Assembly (NCBI RefSeq): GCF_000308515.1
Contig: NZ_BAFV01000039.1
Coordinates: 310,001-374,000 of the forward strand
Direction of reading: 5' to 3'
Source of the DNA: Nocardia carnea NBRC 14403
Lineage (GTDB): Bacteria > Actinomycetota > Actinomycetes > Mycobacteriales > Mycobacteriaceae
DNA length: 64,000 nt
Shown: positions 8,711 to 16,921 of the stretch, one piece after another
How positions within the stretch are numbered: position 1 is the first letter of the stretch
Layout: the number at the start of each line of letters is the position of its first letter
Notes under the pieces: model-generated
Seen by the model: only the letters and a program-made list of their open reading frames with translations
Told to the model about the DNA's origin: nothing
Databases searched by the model: none
Translations under genes and position numbers: made by a program

Positions 8711-9421
8711 ATTTCCTCACAGGACACTCCCACTCGCTCGCTTCCGTGGAAGGCCATTGCGCTCGGCGCGATAGCCGTCGCCCTACTGTCCATCGGCGCC
8801 GCGATCAGCATGAGCACCGGCAACGATCGATCCCCGGCCGCGTCGCCGGCAACCGAAGGAAACAGCGCCCTGCTGGACCTGGCGCGCCGCGACGACAACG
8901 ACCCGTTCGCCATCGGCGCCGTCGACGCCCCGATCGTCGTCATCGAATACGCCGATTTCACGTGCCCGTACTGCAGCGCCTTCGCGGTCAACACCCTCCC
9001 GACGCTCCTCGAGGAGTACGTCGAGGCCGGTCACGTTCGTATCGAATGGCGCGATACCCCCATCCTCACCGACTACTCGGTCGAAACGGCGATCGCCGGA
9101 CGAGCAGCGGCGGAACAGGACCTGTTCTGGGAATTCTCACGAGAGATGTTCGCGCACACCTATTCCGGATCCAAGGACTATCAGCGCGAAACCCTGATCG
9201 GCATCGCAGGCAAGGTCGAGGGTCTCGATACCGCGGCGTTCACCGCCGCATTGGACGATCCCGCACTGGCGGCAGCCGTGGACCAGGAGGCCGACGACTC
9301 CCGCAACCTCGGGGTTTCGGGGACGCCCACCTTCGTCGTGGGCGACCAGATACTCCAAGGCGCGCAGCCCGTCGACGCTTTCCGGCAGGTCATCGACGCG
9401 CAGCTCGAGGAAGTGGGCTGA
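8711..9421 (+). CDS. Membrane-anchored DsbA/thioredoxin-fold disulfide oxidoreductase, probable ATT start
   Basis: A periplasm-facing thiol oxidoreductase with a DsbA-like fold: CxxC in FTCPYCSAF, then the helical insert and the cis-proline loop GVSGTPTFVVGD. The first ATG is at 8810, but the frame stays open back to a stop at 8612 and encodes LPWKAIALGAIAVALLSIGA, a clean membrane anchor. No ATG, GTG or TTG lies in that stretch. AAGGAG at 8698-8703 is seven bases ahead of ATT 8711, so ATT is the likely start, giving 236 residues; ATG 8810 would give 203 without the anchor. The next gene overlaps as TGATG. It lies opposite the BlaI operon, sharing its operators. Confidence 0.85.
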   Translation: MSSQDTPTRSLPWKAIALGAIAVALLSIGAAISMSTGNDRSPAASPATEGNSALLDLARRDDNDPFAIGAVDAPIVVIEYADFTCPYCSAFAVNTLPTLLEEYVEAGHVRIEWRDTPILTDYSVETAIAGRAAAEQDLFWEFSREMFAHTYSGSKDYQRETLIGIAGKVEGLDTAAFTAALDDPALAAAVDQEADDSRNLGVSGTPTFVVGDQILQGAQPVDAFRQVIDAQLEEVG

Positions 9422-10248
9422 TGGATATCGGCTACGCCGGCGCCTTCCTCGGCGGCATACTCAGCCTCCTCTCGCCGTGTTCGGTCATGCTGCTGCCCGC
9501 ATTCTTCGCCTATGCGTTCGCCGACCCCGCCACGCTGGTCGCCCGCACCGGGGTCTTCTACCTCGGACTGATCACCACCCTCGTACCGCTGGGCGTCTTC
9601 GCCGGCACCGTCGGGGCCTTCCTCAACGAGAACCGCAGTCTGTTGCTCACCCTCGTCGCCTGCGTGGTGATCCTGTTCGGTGTCATCCAGCTGGCGGGGA
9701 TCCCGATTCCGGGTTTGTCCCGGACTTCCCGGCCGGGCGGCGACGCCGGGCGTGCCTGGACCGTCTACGTTCTCGGCACGGCATACGGGGTCGCGGGAGT
9801 CTGCACCGGCCCGATCCTCGGGTCCGTGCTGATGATCGCCGCGGTCGGCGCGAGCCCCGCTTACGGGGCGATCCTGCTCGCGGTCTACGCGGCCGGAATG
9901 GCTCTACCGCTGCTGGTGCTCGCCCTCGTGTGGAAACGATGGTCGACCGGAATCCGCGCCGCGCTGACCCCACGGGAACTCACCGTCGGCCGCTGGACGA
10001 ACAGCTGGCACGCAATCATCTCCGGCCTACTGTCCACTGCCCTCGGCGTTCTCCTGCTGTTCGTGGCCCGCGACCCGGAAGCCGGCGGCATCCTCTCCAT
10101 CGCCGACCAGTACCGGATCGAGACGGGGGTGGCCGAACTCGGCGGGCAGGTGTCGAACATCTTCGTGCTGGCCCTGTGCCTGGGAATCGGCGCAGCGGCG
10201 TGGTGGCTCCGGCGTCGCGCACTCCGTAGAAAGAATCTCCCTTCTTGA
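9421..10248 (+). CDS. CcdA/DsbD-type membrane electron carrier
   Basis: A 275-residue polytopic protein of the CcdA/DsbD transmembrane family, which moves reducing equivalents from cytoplasmic thioredoxin across the membrane. Both signature cysteines are present, in LLSPCSVMLLPAFF and GVCTGPILGSVL, each in a membrane helix, and about six to eight hydrophobic helices can be counted. The start ATG 9421 overlaps the stop of the DsbA-like gene by one base, so the two form a pair: membrane carrier plus extracytoplasmic thiol enzyme. Its stop codon lies inside the TetR operator at 10246-10260. A longer frame upstream is a shadow of the DsbA gene. Confidence 0.88.
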   Translation: MDIGYAGAFLGGILSLLSPCSVMLLPAFFAYAFADPATLVARTGVFYLGLITTLVPLGVFAGTVGAFLNENRSLLLTLVACVVILFGVIQLAGIPIPGLSRTSRPGGDAGRAWTVYVLGTAYGVAGVCTGPILGSVLMIAAVGASPAYGAILLAVYAAGMALPLLVLALVWKRWSTGIRAALTPRELTVGRWTNSWHAIISGLLSTALGVLLLFVARDPEAGGILSIADQYRIETGVAELGGQVSNIFVLALCLGIGAAAWWLRRRALRRKNLPS

Positions 10249-10260
10249 CAGTTGCTGTCA
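10246..10260. promoter_or_regulatory. TetR operator overlapping a TTGACA promoter
   Basis: Perfect inverted repeat TGACAG-N3-CTGTCA (10246-10251 and 10255-10260). The hexamer TTGACA at 10245-10250 looks like a -35 box, with TAGAGA at 10267-10272 a plausible -10 after a 16-bp gap. The repeat covers the stop codon of the CcdA gene (10246-10248). It sits 60 bases upstream of the tetR start, so autoregulation of the tetR/KstD unit is the simplest reading. Confidence 0.7.
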
Positions 10261-10320
10261 TAACGGTAGAGACTTCCGTCAGGCAGTTCCACCGGCGGAC
10301 TGATCAACAGGAGGTGCGCG

Positions 10321-10914
10321 GTGTCCTTGCGGGAGCGGCAGCGGCGGCAGGTCCGTGCGGAGATCCAGAGCGCGGCATTCACGTTGTTCGCGCGCTCCGG
10401 ATTCGATGCGGTGACCACAGAACAGATCGCCGCGGCGGCAGGGGTATCCCCCAGCACGTACTTCCGGCATGTGCGCAGCAAAGAGGACCTCCTCCTCGAC
10501 CCCGTGCGGGAAGGCGGCGCGGGAATCGCGGGCCTGCTCGAAGGCCGGCCGGAGGACGAGCCCGCCGATATCGCACTCGCACAATCCATCCTGGCCCGTT
10601 CCAGCGCCCTCGAAACAGCCGAAGTCGAACAGTGGCGGGCAGCCTTCGCCACCGCACCACACCTGCTCGACCGAGTCGCCCTGGTCCCGGCAGACCATCG
10701 AAAGCGACTGGTGGAGTTGGCAGCCCGGCGGATGGGCACCGATCCGGTGACCGACAGCAGTTCCGGCCTGCTGGTGCACCTCATGCTCGCGGCCGCCGAG
10801 TTCGGGTACCTGCAGTGGTTGCGCAGCGCCCGAAATCAATCGGCATCGCTACCGGTCTGTGTCGAGGCGGCGGTCGCCGCGGTCCTCGACGACCGGTGGC
10901 GGAAACGTCGCTGA
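10321..10914 (+). CDS. TetR-family repressor
   Basis: A 197-residue regulator with the N-terminal helix-turn-helix EQIAAAAGVSPSTYFRHVRSKEDLLLDP and a C-terminal ligand domain of the long-helix type. The GTG 10321 start has AGGAGG seven bases upstream. It precedes the KstD-like dehydrogenase by 37 bases on the same strand, so the two are probably one operon controlled by the operator at 10246-10260. A steroid-like or polycyclic ketone ligand is a reasonable guess from the neighbour, but nothing in the sequence proves it. Confidence 0.88.
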   Translation: MSLRERQRRQVRAEIQSAAFTLFARSGFDAVTTEQIAAAAGVSPSTYFRHVRSKEDLLLDPVREGGAGIAGLLEGRPEDEPADIALAQSILARSSALETAEVEQWRAAFATAPHLLDRVALVPADHRKRLVELAARRMGTDPVTDSSSGLLVHLMLAAAEFGYLQWLRSARNQSASLPVCVEAAVAAVLDDRWRKRR

Positions 10915-10951
10915 CGTCCATCGCCCACGATTCGAAGCAGAGAAGGCTCCC

Positions 10952-12664
10952 ATGAAGCAGAACAGCGTGATTCCGGATTCTGTCGACGTCGTGATCGTCG
11001 GGTCGGGAGCGGCGGGTATGACCGCGGCGATCACCGCGGCACGGCACGGCCTGTCCGCGGTAGTGGTGGAGAAAGCGAGCCGATGGGGTGGTTCCACCGC
11101 CCGCTCCGGCGGCGGCGTCTGGATTCCCGGTAATCCGGTACTCCGTCGCGAGGCGCCCGCCGACGATATCGACGCCGCCCGCGCCTACCTCACCGCCATC
11201 ATCGGCGACAGGGTCGCACCGGAGATGATCGACACCTATATCGACCGCGGTGCCGAGGCATTCGAGTTCCTCGCCCGGCACACACCGCTGGCAATGCGCT
11301 GGGTGCCCGGATACAGCGACTACTACCCCGAAGCTCCGGGCGGTCGGGCGCACGGCCGATCGGTCGAACCGGAACCCTTCGACGCCCGCACACTCGGCGC
11401 CGAACTCGCCACCATGGAACCCGACTACTCGAAGGCCCCACGTAATTTCGTGCTGACCCAGGCCGATTTCCGGCAGATCCATCTAGGGCTGCGCAATCCA
11501 CGGGCACCGTTCCGCGCGGTCCGGATCGGGGCACGCTGGGCCGCAGGCCGCCTACGTGGGCGGCATCTGCTCGCGCGCGGTCAGGCCTTGAGCGCCATGC
11601 TGCGCGTCGGCATGCGCGATTCCGATGTTCCGCTGCTGCTGGACAGCGCGCTGGTGGAACTCCGGACGACCGGCGAACGGGTCACCGGGGTCGTGATCCG
11701 CAACGGGGACACCGACCACGCAATTACCGCACGACGGGGCGTGATCCTGGCCTGCGGCGGTTTCGAGAAAAACGACGCCATGCGCAAGCGGTATCAGCGC
11801 GAACCGATCGGCACCGAGTGGACCGTCGGGGCGGCGGCCAACACCGGCGACGGTATCCGCGCGGGCCGGGCCATCGGTGCGGCCACCGCATTCATGGACG
11901 ACGCCTGGTGGGGCCCCTCGATCCCACTCCCCCGCATGCCATGGTTCTGCCTTGCCGAACGAAACCTGCCCGGCAGTCTCATCGTGAACGACCGTGGTAT
12001 GCGGTTCATGAACGAATCACTGCCCTATGTCGAGGCCACCCACCGCATGTACGGCGGGGAATACGGGCAGGGCGACGGCCCCGGTACCAACATCCCGGCC
12101 TGGCTGATCTTCGACCAGCGCTACCGCAACCGTTACCTCTTCGCCGGCCTGCCACCCCGGCAACCGTTACCGCGGCGATGGTTCGACACCGGCGTACTCT
12201 CCCGCGCAGACACGGTCAGCGAACTCGCGGAGAAGATCTCGGTGCCGGCGGACCAGCTCGCCGCCACGGTCGCCCGGTTCAATACCTTCGCCCGCACCGG
12301 TGCCGATGAGGATTTCGGCCGCGGCACCAGTGCCTACGACCGCTACTACGGAGACCCACGCCAACGCCCGAACCCGAACCTGGGCGCCTTGGAAACCGGC
12401 CCCTTCTACGCCGCGCGACTCGTCCCCGGCGACCTGGGCACCAAAGGTGGTCTGGTCACCGATATCGACGCCCGTGTTCAACGGGACGACGGCACTGTCA
12501 TCCCCGGCCTCTACGCCGCCGGAAACACCAGCGCACCCGTCATGGGTCACACCTATGCCGGCCCCGGAGCCACCATCGGCCCGGCCATCGTCTTCGGCTA
12601 TCTGGCTGCACTCCACGCCGCCGGTCAGAACCTGCGAAGCGCTCCTTCTTCGACCGAGCCCTGA
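10952..12664 (+). CDS. FAD-dependent 3-ketosteroid delta1-dehydrogenase-like protein
   Basis: A 570-residue flavoprotein of the KstD family. The FAD-binding VDVVIVGSGAAGMTAAITAA is N-terminal. SDYYPEAPGGRAHGR matches the region of the first catalytic tyrosine of KstD, and the C-terminal GLYAAGNTSAPVMGHTYAGP with PGATIGPAIVFGYLAALHA is the substrate/FAD closing motif. KstD enzymes remove the 1 and 2 hydrogens of 3-ketosteroid ring A. ATG 10952 follows GAAGG and begins just before the Rossmann strand; a frame from 10859 would overlap the tetR gene. Related 3-ketosteroid delta4-dehydrogenases share most motifs, so the exact reaction is open. Confidence 0.82.
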   Translation: MKQNSVIPDSVDVVIVGSGAAGMTAAITAARHGLSAVVVEKASRWGGSTARSGGGVWIPGNPVLRREAPADDIDAARAYLTAIIGDRVAPEMIDTYIDRGAEAFEFLARHTPLAMRWVPGYSDYYPEAPGGRAHGRSVEPEPFDARTLGAELATMEPDYSKAPRNFVLTQADFRQIHLGLRNPRAPFRAVRIGARWAAGRLRGRHLLARGQALSAMLRVGMRDSDVPLLLDSALVELRTTGERVTGVVIRNGDTDHAITARRGVILACGGFEKNDAMRKRYQREPIGTEWTVGAAANTGDGIRAGRAIGAATAFMDDAWWGPSIPLPRMPWFCLAERNLPGSLIVNDRGMRFMNESLPYVEATHRMYGGEYGQGDGPGTNIPAWLIFDQRYRNRYLFAGLPPRQPLPRRWFDTGVLSRADTVSELAEKISVPADQLAATVARFNTFARTGADEDFGRGTSAYDRYYGDPRQRPNPNLGALETGPFYAARLVPGDLGTKGGLVTDIDARVQRDDGTVIPGLYAAGNTSAPVMGHTYAGPGATIGPAIVFGYLAALHAAGQNLRSAPSSTEP

Positions 12665-12689
12665 GTGCCCCGCTTGCGCCGTTGCGGGT

Positions 12690-13499
12690 TCACCGTTGCT
12701 GGATGCGATCCAAATAGTCCTTCCGCTGCGTCACGTCGTATCCGCCGTACTCGGCACCACCGACGAAACGTTTGAGCCACCACAGAATCGGCGCCGGGAC
12801 CAGTTCTTCGACCACACCTATCGGCGCGAGCCAGCGGGGCACGGTCACCTCACCGCGGCCGTGGCTCGCACTGTCGGCGATCGCGGTCGCGACCTGCTGC
12901 GGTGTCAGCGTGGGTTGCAGCCGTAATCGCACACCGGAGGTGAGGTCGGTGTGGGTTGCGGCGGGCAGCACGGCCGTCACGGTGACGCCCGAGCCCGCCA
13001 GTTCAGCACGGAGAGCGCGAGAGAACGCCACGACACCGAACTTCGACGCGCAGTAGGTTGCGATCCCGGGTGTGGTGATCTTGCCTGCCATGGAAGCGAC
13101 GTTGACAATATGACCGCGCCGCCGCAGGCGCATCCCGGGCAGTACCAGATGCACGCCGGTGAGTACCGCGCCGAGATTCACGGCGAGTTCGCGCTGCATC
13201 GCCGCGAGATCCTGATCGGCAAAACCGCCCATGAACTGGACACCGGCATTGTTGACGAGGACATCTATCGGGCCGTCGGCTTCCGCAGCGGCCACGAAGG
13301 CGCGGAAGCTGTCCTCGTCGGTGACGTCGAGAGCATGGGCGTTGGCGCCGATTTCGGCAGCGGCCTGTTCGGCGGCCGGTAGATCGCGGTCGCCGATCCA
13401 TACCCGGGCACCGCGGGCGACGAATTCCTCGGCAGTGGCCCGCCCGATCCCGCGCGCCCCGCCGGTGATGCACACCCGGGCGCCCCGCACCTCGATCAC
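12690..13499 (-). CDS. Short-chain dehydrogenase/reductase
   Basis: A 269-residue classical SDR. The cofactor motif CITGGARGIGRATAEEF is followed by NNAG at about residue 90, the catalytic serine in IVNVASMAGK and the Tyr-x3-Lys pair in TYCASKFGVVAFS. The tail with VPRWLAPIGVVEELVPAP is like SDRs found near steroid and fatty-acid genes in actinobacteria, with a membrane-seeking C terminus. Its start overlaps the stop of the 219-residue unknown protein by four bases (13496-13499). It converges on the KstD-like gene with a 25-base gap. Confidence 0.88.
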   Translation of the reverse strand: MIEVRGARVCITGGARGIGRATAEEFVARGARVWIGDRDLPAAEQAAAEIGANAHALDVTDEDSFRAFVAAAEADGPIDVLVNNAGVQFMGGFADQDLAAMQRELAVNLGAVLTGVHLVLPGMRLRRRGHIVNVASMAGKITTPGIATYCASKFGVVAFSRALRAELAGSGVTVTAVLPAATHTDLTSGVRLRLQPTLTPQQVATAIADSASHGRGEVTVPRWLAPIGVVEELVPAPILWWLKRFVGGAEYGGYDVTQRKDYLDRIQQR

Positions 13500-14155
13500 A
13501 GCGGGCTACCGATCGGCTCGCGCAATGCGAAGTAGGCGATAAGCCTGATCGCACCGTCATTCATCCGCAGCAGTGCCCGGCCGAGGTAGACGCCGGGGAT
13601 CACCTCCACGATTTCGTCGCGGGTCCGTCCGATGGGGAAGGTCCGGACGGTCGGATTGCGGTACTCGGGCACCGAATAGTCGAGGGCGCGCACGGTCTTG
13701 GCGGATTCGAGCCAGCTCGGCGCGAGTGCGTGTGCGAAGTCGAAACCTTCCATTTCCCGCCCGGCACGGCGCAGGCCGAAGTAACCCGCGGTGATGATCG
13801 GCATCACCACACCGGCGATGGGCGACAGCCTGTTCCAGCCGACCCCGCCTGGCAGGTCGAATGTCTTGCCGCGCCAGGTCGGGTCGATTCGCATCAGCGG
13901 ATTCGCCAGCCGGGCTTCGGGGATCCCGAAGAGTTTGCCGACGATCAGGCCCTCCAGCTTCCCGTCCGGCCCTTCGGGTGCAACACCGGCGGCAAACAGT
14001 TCGGCCAGGGCGGTGTGATCGTCCCGCTCACCCAGACCGGTGAGGTAATCCCACGTCTGCGCACGAGCCGACACCGGATGTGTCGCTGCCCGGTCCCGCA
14101 GCTCCGCGCACATCGCGCGCGGTGCCGACTTCTGTGGTTCCAGATGTACCGTCAT
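13496..14155 (-). CDS. Conserved-looking protein of unknown function, TetR-controlled
   Basis: A 219-residue soluble protein that I do not recognise. Visible features are the GKLEGLIVGKLFGIPEARL segment, a WRGKTFDLPGGVGWNRLSP loop, a short hydrophobic stretch GVVMPIITAGYFGL and a C-terminal strand-rich part ending LLRMNDGAIRLIAYFAL. The shape suggests a lipid- or steroid-binding fold, but this is a guess. ATG 14155 is chosen because GGAG lies six bases upstream; ATG 14167 or a start at 14233 would run into the operators. It is translationally coupled to the downstream SDR and divergent from a tetR gene. Confidence 0.7.
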   Translation of the reverse strand: MTVHLEPQKSAPRAMCAELRDRAATHPVSARAQTWDYLTGLGERDDHTALAELFAAGVAPEGPDGKLEGLIVGKLFGIPEARLANPLMRIDPTWRGKTFDLPGGVGWNRLSPIAGVVMPIITAGYFGLRRAGREMEGFDFAHALAPSWLESAKTVRALDYSVPEYRNPTVRTFPIGRTRDEIVEVIPGVYLGRALLRMNDGAIRLIAYFALREPIGSPL

Positions 14156-14169
14156 CACCTTCTCCATTC

Positions 14170-14187
14170 TGGTACGTTCTCGTACCA
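14170..14187. promoter_or_regulatory. TetR operator 1
   Basis: Perfect 18-bp inverted repeat TGGTACG-N4-CGTACCA between the divergent unknown-SDR operon (start 14155) and tetR (start 14266). It is 15 bases upstream of the operon start, so binding would block transcription or initiation directly. Confidence 0.78.
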
Positions 14188-14194
14188 GTTTATT

Positions 14195-14212
14195 TGGTAC
14201 GGAACTGTGCCA
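14195..14212. promoter_or_regulatory. TetR operator 2 (degenerate copy)
   Basis: TGGTACG-N4-TGTGCCA: the left arm is identical to operator 1 and the right arm matches five of seven bases. The start-to-start spacing from operator 1 is 25 bp. Together they could hold two dimers and control both divergent genes. Confidence 0.65.
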
Positions 14213-14265
14213 GATATCCGAAACGCGTGTCAATCCCCCGGCGTGGGAGATGCGAGGATGATCGG

Positions 14266-14937
14266 GTGCCGACCACCGAACGCAAGTACGCCGGAGATAC
14301 CGCCCGCACGCGGCTTCTCCGGCGGCGCGCGGCGTTGATCGGTGTCGCGCTCACCGAAATGGCCGGAAACCGCTGGCGCACGGCGACAGTCGAGGCGCTG
14401 TGCCGTTCGGCCAAACTCAACAAGCGCTACTTCTACGAAAGCTTCGGCGGCCTGGACGACCTTGCCGACGCGGTGATCGAAACGATTGCCACCGAAGTGG
14501 CCGAGGCGGCCGTCGCCGGCTACCTTCCCCTCCTCGACCAGCCCGTGGAGGAACAGGCCCGCGGTGCGATCACCGCTGTCGTCGACGTCCTCGGCGACGA
14601 TCCACGCAAAGCCCTCGTACTTCTCGGCGGCGTCCCCACCACCCCGGTCGCGCACGAAAAACGCACCGCTGTCATCACCGGACTCACCGCCGCGTTGATC
14701 GCCCACGCTCGTACGACCCACGATGTGTCCCTCGAACAGGACTCCCTGGCCGCCACCGCCCCCGCCTTCGTCATCGGCGGCACCGCCCAAGCGATCCTGT
14801 CCTGGGCAAACGGGGATCTCACACTCACCCGCGACCGCCTCGTAGCCGACATCACCGCACTGTGGATGACCCTGGAACACGGCGCCACCGAACTGGCCCG
14901 CTCACGTCTCTCCGGCTCCACCACCGATACGCATTGA
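14266..14937 (+). CDS. TetR-family regulator
   Basis: A 223-residue regulator. The DNA-binding helix-turn-helix VEALCRSAKLNKRYFYESFG and the following GLDDLADAVIETIATEVAEA are typical, with a long helical ligand domain. GTG 14266 with GAGG eight bases upstream is the likely start; the frame continues further upstream but would cover the operators. It is divergent from the unknown/SDR operon and should control it and itself through the paired TGGTACG repeats. The ligand is unknown. Confidence 0.87.
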   Translation: MPTTERKYAGDTARTRLLRRRAALIGVALTEMAGNRWRTATVEALCRSAKLNKRYFYESFGGLDDLADAVIETIATEVAEAAVAGYLPLLDQPVEEQARGAITAVVDVLGDDPRKALVLLGGVPTTPVAHEKRTAVITGLTAALIAHARTTHDVSLEQDSLAATAPAFVIGGTAQAILSWANGDLTLTRDRLVADITALWMTLEHGATELARSRLSGSTTDTH

Positions 14938-15004
14938 CCGGCCGACCACGCCTTTACCTCGGCGGTAATTGCCGCCCGGCACAGCCCGAACCTACCGTCA
15001 CACC

Positions 15005-15352
15005 ATGTCCGCCTACGGCTTTGCCCATCTGCGTAACCGCAGACCCCACCCCGACATAATCGAATATCTGGAGCGCATCCAGGCGACGCTGGACCCGTTC
15101 GGTGGCCGATTCGTCATCCACGGCCCCCCGGCCGAAATCCTGGAAGGCGACTGGCCGGGAAGCATGGTGTTGATCGAGTTCCCGGATATGAACCACGCAC
15201 GTGACTGGTACCACTCGGCCGCATATCAGGAGATCCTGTCCCTGCGTGCCGATCACATCGATGGCGACCTCCTGCTGATCGAGGGCGTCGGCCCCGAGTA
15301 CGACCCACGCGAACGCGCCACGAAACTCGGCGCCGGAACACCGGTGGACTGA
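15005..15352 (+). CDS. DUF1330 family protein
   Basis: A 115-residue ferredoxin-like alpha/beta protein. The DUF1330 pattern is clear: YLERIQATLDPFGGRFVIHG, then LIEFPDMNHARDWYHSAAYQ and a C-terminal GDLLLIEGV strand. Members form dimers related to the ABM-type monooxygenases; no reaction is established. ATG 15005 begins just before the first strand. It lies 67 bases after the tetR gene on the same strand and may be cotranscribed. Confidence 0.8.
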   Translation: MSAYGFAHLRNRRPHPDIIEYLERIQATLDPFGGRFVIHGPPAEILEGDWPGSMVLIEFPDMNHARDWYHSAAYQEILSLRADHIDGDLLLIEGVGPEYDPRERATKLGAGTPVD

Positions 15353-15464
15353 TTCCTTCACCGGCCTTCGGGGTACGGACGTGGAGGCTGACCTGGTAAC
15401 CATGTGCGGATTCGTGGTCGGGTCCAGGGTGCGGCGGCGCGCCCCACACCGGGAGTGATCCCGC

Positions 15465-15800
15465 TCAGGCCGGCCGGGGTGCGTACATGATCACGGCGAC
15501 CCCGATGAGGCAGATGGTGGCCCCGGCGACATCCCAGCGGTCGGGACGGAAACCGTCGAGAGCCATACCCCACAGCAGCGATCCGGCGACGAATACTCCA
15601 CCGTAGGCGGCGAGGATGCGCCCGAAGTGGGCGTCGGGCTGGAGCGTGGCGACGAAACCGTAGAGGCCGAGCGCGATGACACCGGCCCCGATCCAGGCCC
15701 AGCCGCGATGTTCGCGCACGCCCTGCCAAACCAGCCACGCCCCGCCGATTTCCGCGACGGCAGCCAGGACGAACACCAGGATGGAACGCAGCACGGTCAT
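15465..15800 (-). CDS. YnfA/UPF0060 small membrane protein
   Basis: A 111-residue protein with four transmembrane helices, of the UPF0060 (YnfA) family in the drug/metabolite transporter superfamily. The family motifs [39 protein letters not shown] and [20 protein letters not shown] are all seen. Some members pump small cationic compounds; no substrate is known here. It stands alone, with 112 bases to the DUF1330 gene and 124 bases to the next gene. Confidence 0.88.
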   Translation of the reverse strand: MTVLRSILVFVLAAVAEIGGAWLVWQGVREHRGWAWIGAGVIALGLYGFVATLQPDAHFGRILAAYGGVFVAGSLLWGMALDGFRPDRWDVAGATICLIGVAVIMYAPRPA

Positions 15801-15924
15801 GAGCGGAGCCTAGACATCGTGGGTGCCAGGGTGACTACTCAGCCGTCCTGGGCCGAAAGCGGCTGGGCCGGAGCCGGCGGGGGACGGCCGGAATCCAGCT
15901 CCCCTTTTCGATCCGCAGTTCCAC

Positions 15925-16629
15925 TCATGCTGTATTCGGAGCTCGGCTGACGATGCTGATGTTCAGTTCTTCGGCTCGGCCGCCCTCGGCCAGATGCTGG
16001 GTGGTCACATCGGCCAGAGTTGTGTCCGCGCCGGCTCGGCGAGTGTGTAGCGATACGTGACGTGGCCGGCCGCGCAGGCCCGAGATCACGAGCACCCACA
16101 GCGGACTCGGCTCGAGATCGGCCGGTTCGGTGCGGGGGCGGTTGTATCCCATGGGGCCGATACGGTCGAAAATCTCCTGTTGGCTCGCGACGACGCCGCG
16201 TCGTTTCAGCCGCTGCGCCACTTCGCGGTCTTCCGCGCCGGTGGCGGCGGTCAGCTCCTCCCAGCTCGCCCGCTGCTGCCATCCTTCCAGCAGCGCGGAA
16301 TCCATGGCCTCACTCCAGTACAACCTGTGCGCGGCAGCGGCGTGAGCGCGCAGGTGCTCTTCCCAGTCGTAGTCGGGGTCGTTGTGTAGCTCGATGCCCA
16401 GGAGTTGCACCGCCAACCGCTTGCTGTTGGCTTCGGCCCGACGGTCGGGCGGCAACAGCATGTGACACCGGGCTCGGATCGCGCCGTCGGTGCGGCCGAA
16501 TTCAGCCGCCAGCTCCGTTACGGATTTTCCCACGCGCACCTGTTCCACCAGGCGGCGGCACTCCGCTGCCAGCCAAGGCTGTCCGGCCCGTGTGGTGGCA
16601 ATTCCCTCCGGTTCGTACGCCTCCGCCAT
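15925..16629 (-). CDS. Uncharacterised helical, probably DNA-binding protein
   Basis: A 234-residue protein that I cannot assign. Residues about 10-55 contain helix-turn-helix-like text (RLVEQVRVGKSVTELAAEFG then RTDGAIRARCHMLLPPDRR), and residues about 115-165 a second such unit (WEELTAATGAEDREVAQRLK). The second half ends in strands, with GRPRHVSLHTRRAGADTT. This resembles the repeated HTH units in actinobacterial proteins that pair with nucleases or helicases, but no catalytic domain is present. ATG 16629 is preferred; the frame reaches back to 16896 through a region that contains the neighbour's terminator. Confidence 0.6.
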   Translation of the reverse strand: MAEAYEPEGIATTRAGQPWLAAECRRLVEQVRVGKSVTELAAEFGRTDGAIRARCHMLLPPDRRAEANSKRLAVQLLGIELHNDPDYDWEEHLRAHAAAAHRLYWSEAMDSALLEGWQQRASWEELTAATGAEDREVAQRLKRRGVVASQQEIFDRIGPMGYNRPRTEPADLEPSPLWVLVISGLRGRPRHVSLHTRRAGADTTLADVTTQHLAEGGRAEELNISIVSRAPNTA

Positions 16630-16863
16630 ATGACCCCGTCCCCGTGTTCCATTGCGGGCCTTGCCTTCTCGGCCCAGCTGTATATCAGGGTAAGTATCCC
16701 CCGATACCCGGCACAGCACACCGGTATCGAGACAGAATTGCGCGATATCCCTGTCAGGCCTGCCGGCGGGACCGTCCGGTTCGGTGCCTCGAGACCGAGG
16801 TAACGAAATGCGGGACGTGCGCAATGCACGACCGAATGCGACCACCGGCAACGTCACGGTCCT

Positions 16864-16909
16864 GCCTCCCGGTCCGGTGCGTACTCTCCGACGCACCGGA
16901 CCGGGAGGC
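16864..16909 (-). terminator. Strong hairpin terminator
   Basis: Perfect 18-bp inverted repeat: GCCTCCCGGTCCGGTGCG at 16864-16881 and its complement at 16892-16909, with a 10-base loop. It lies 13 bases after the stop of the deazaflavin-dependent nitroreductase on the minus strand. There is no U-tract, as is common in high-GC genomes. Confidence 0.75.
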
Positions 16910-16921
16910 TCCTGGGAGCGC

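Noticed and set aside
16681..16725. GGGTA...TACCC partial repeats upstream of the helical protein
   Set aside because: The arms are short and imperfect and no promoter could be placed with confidence.
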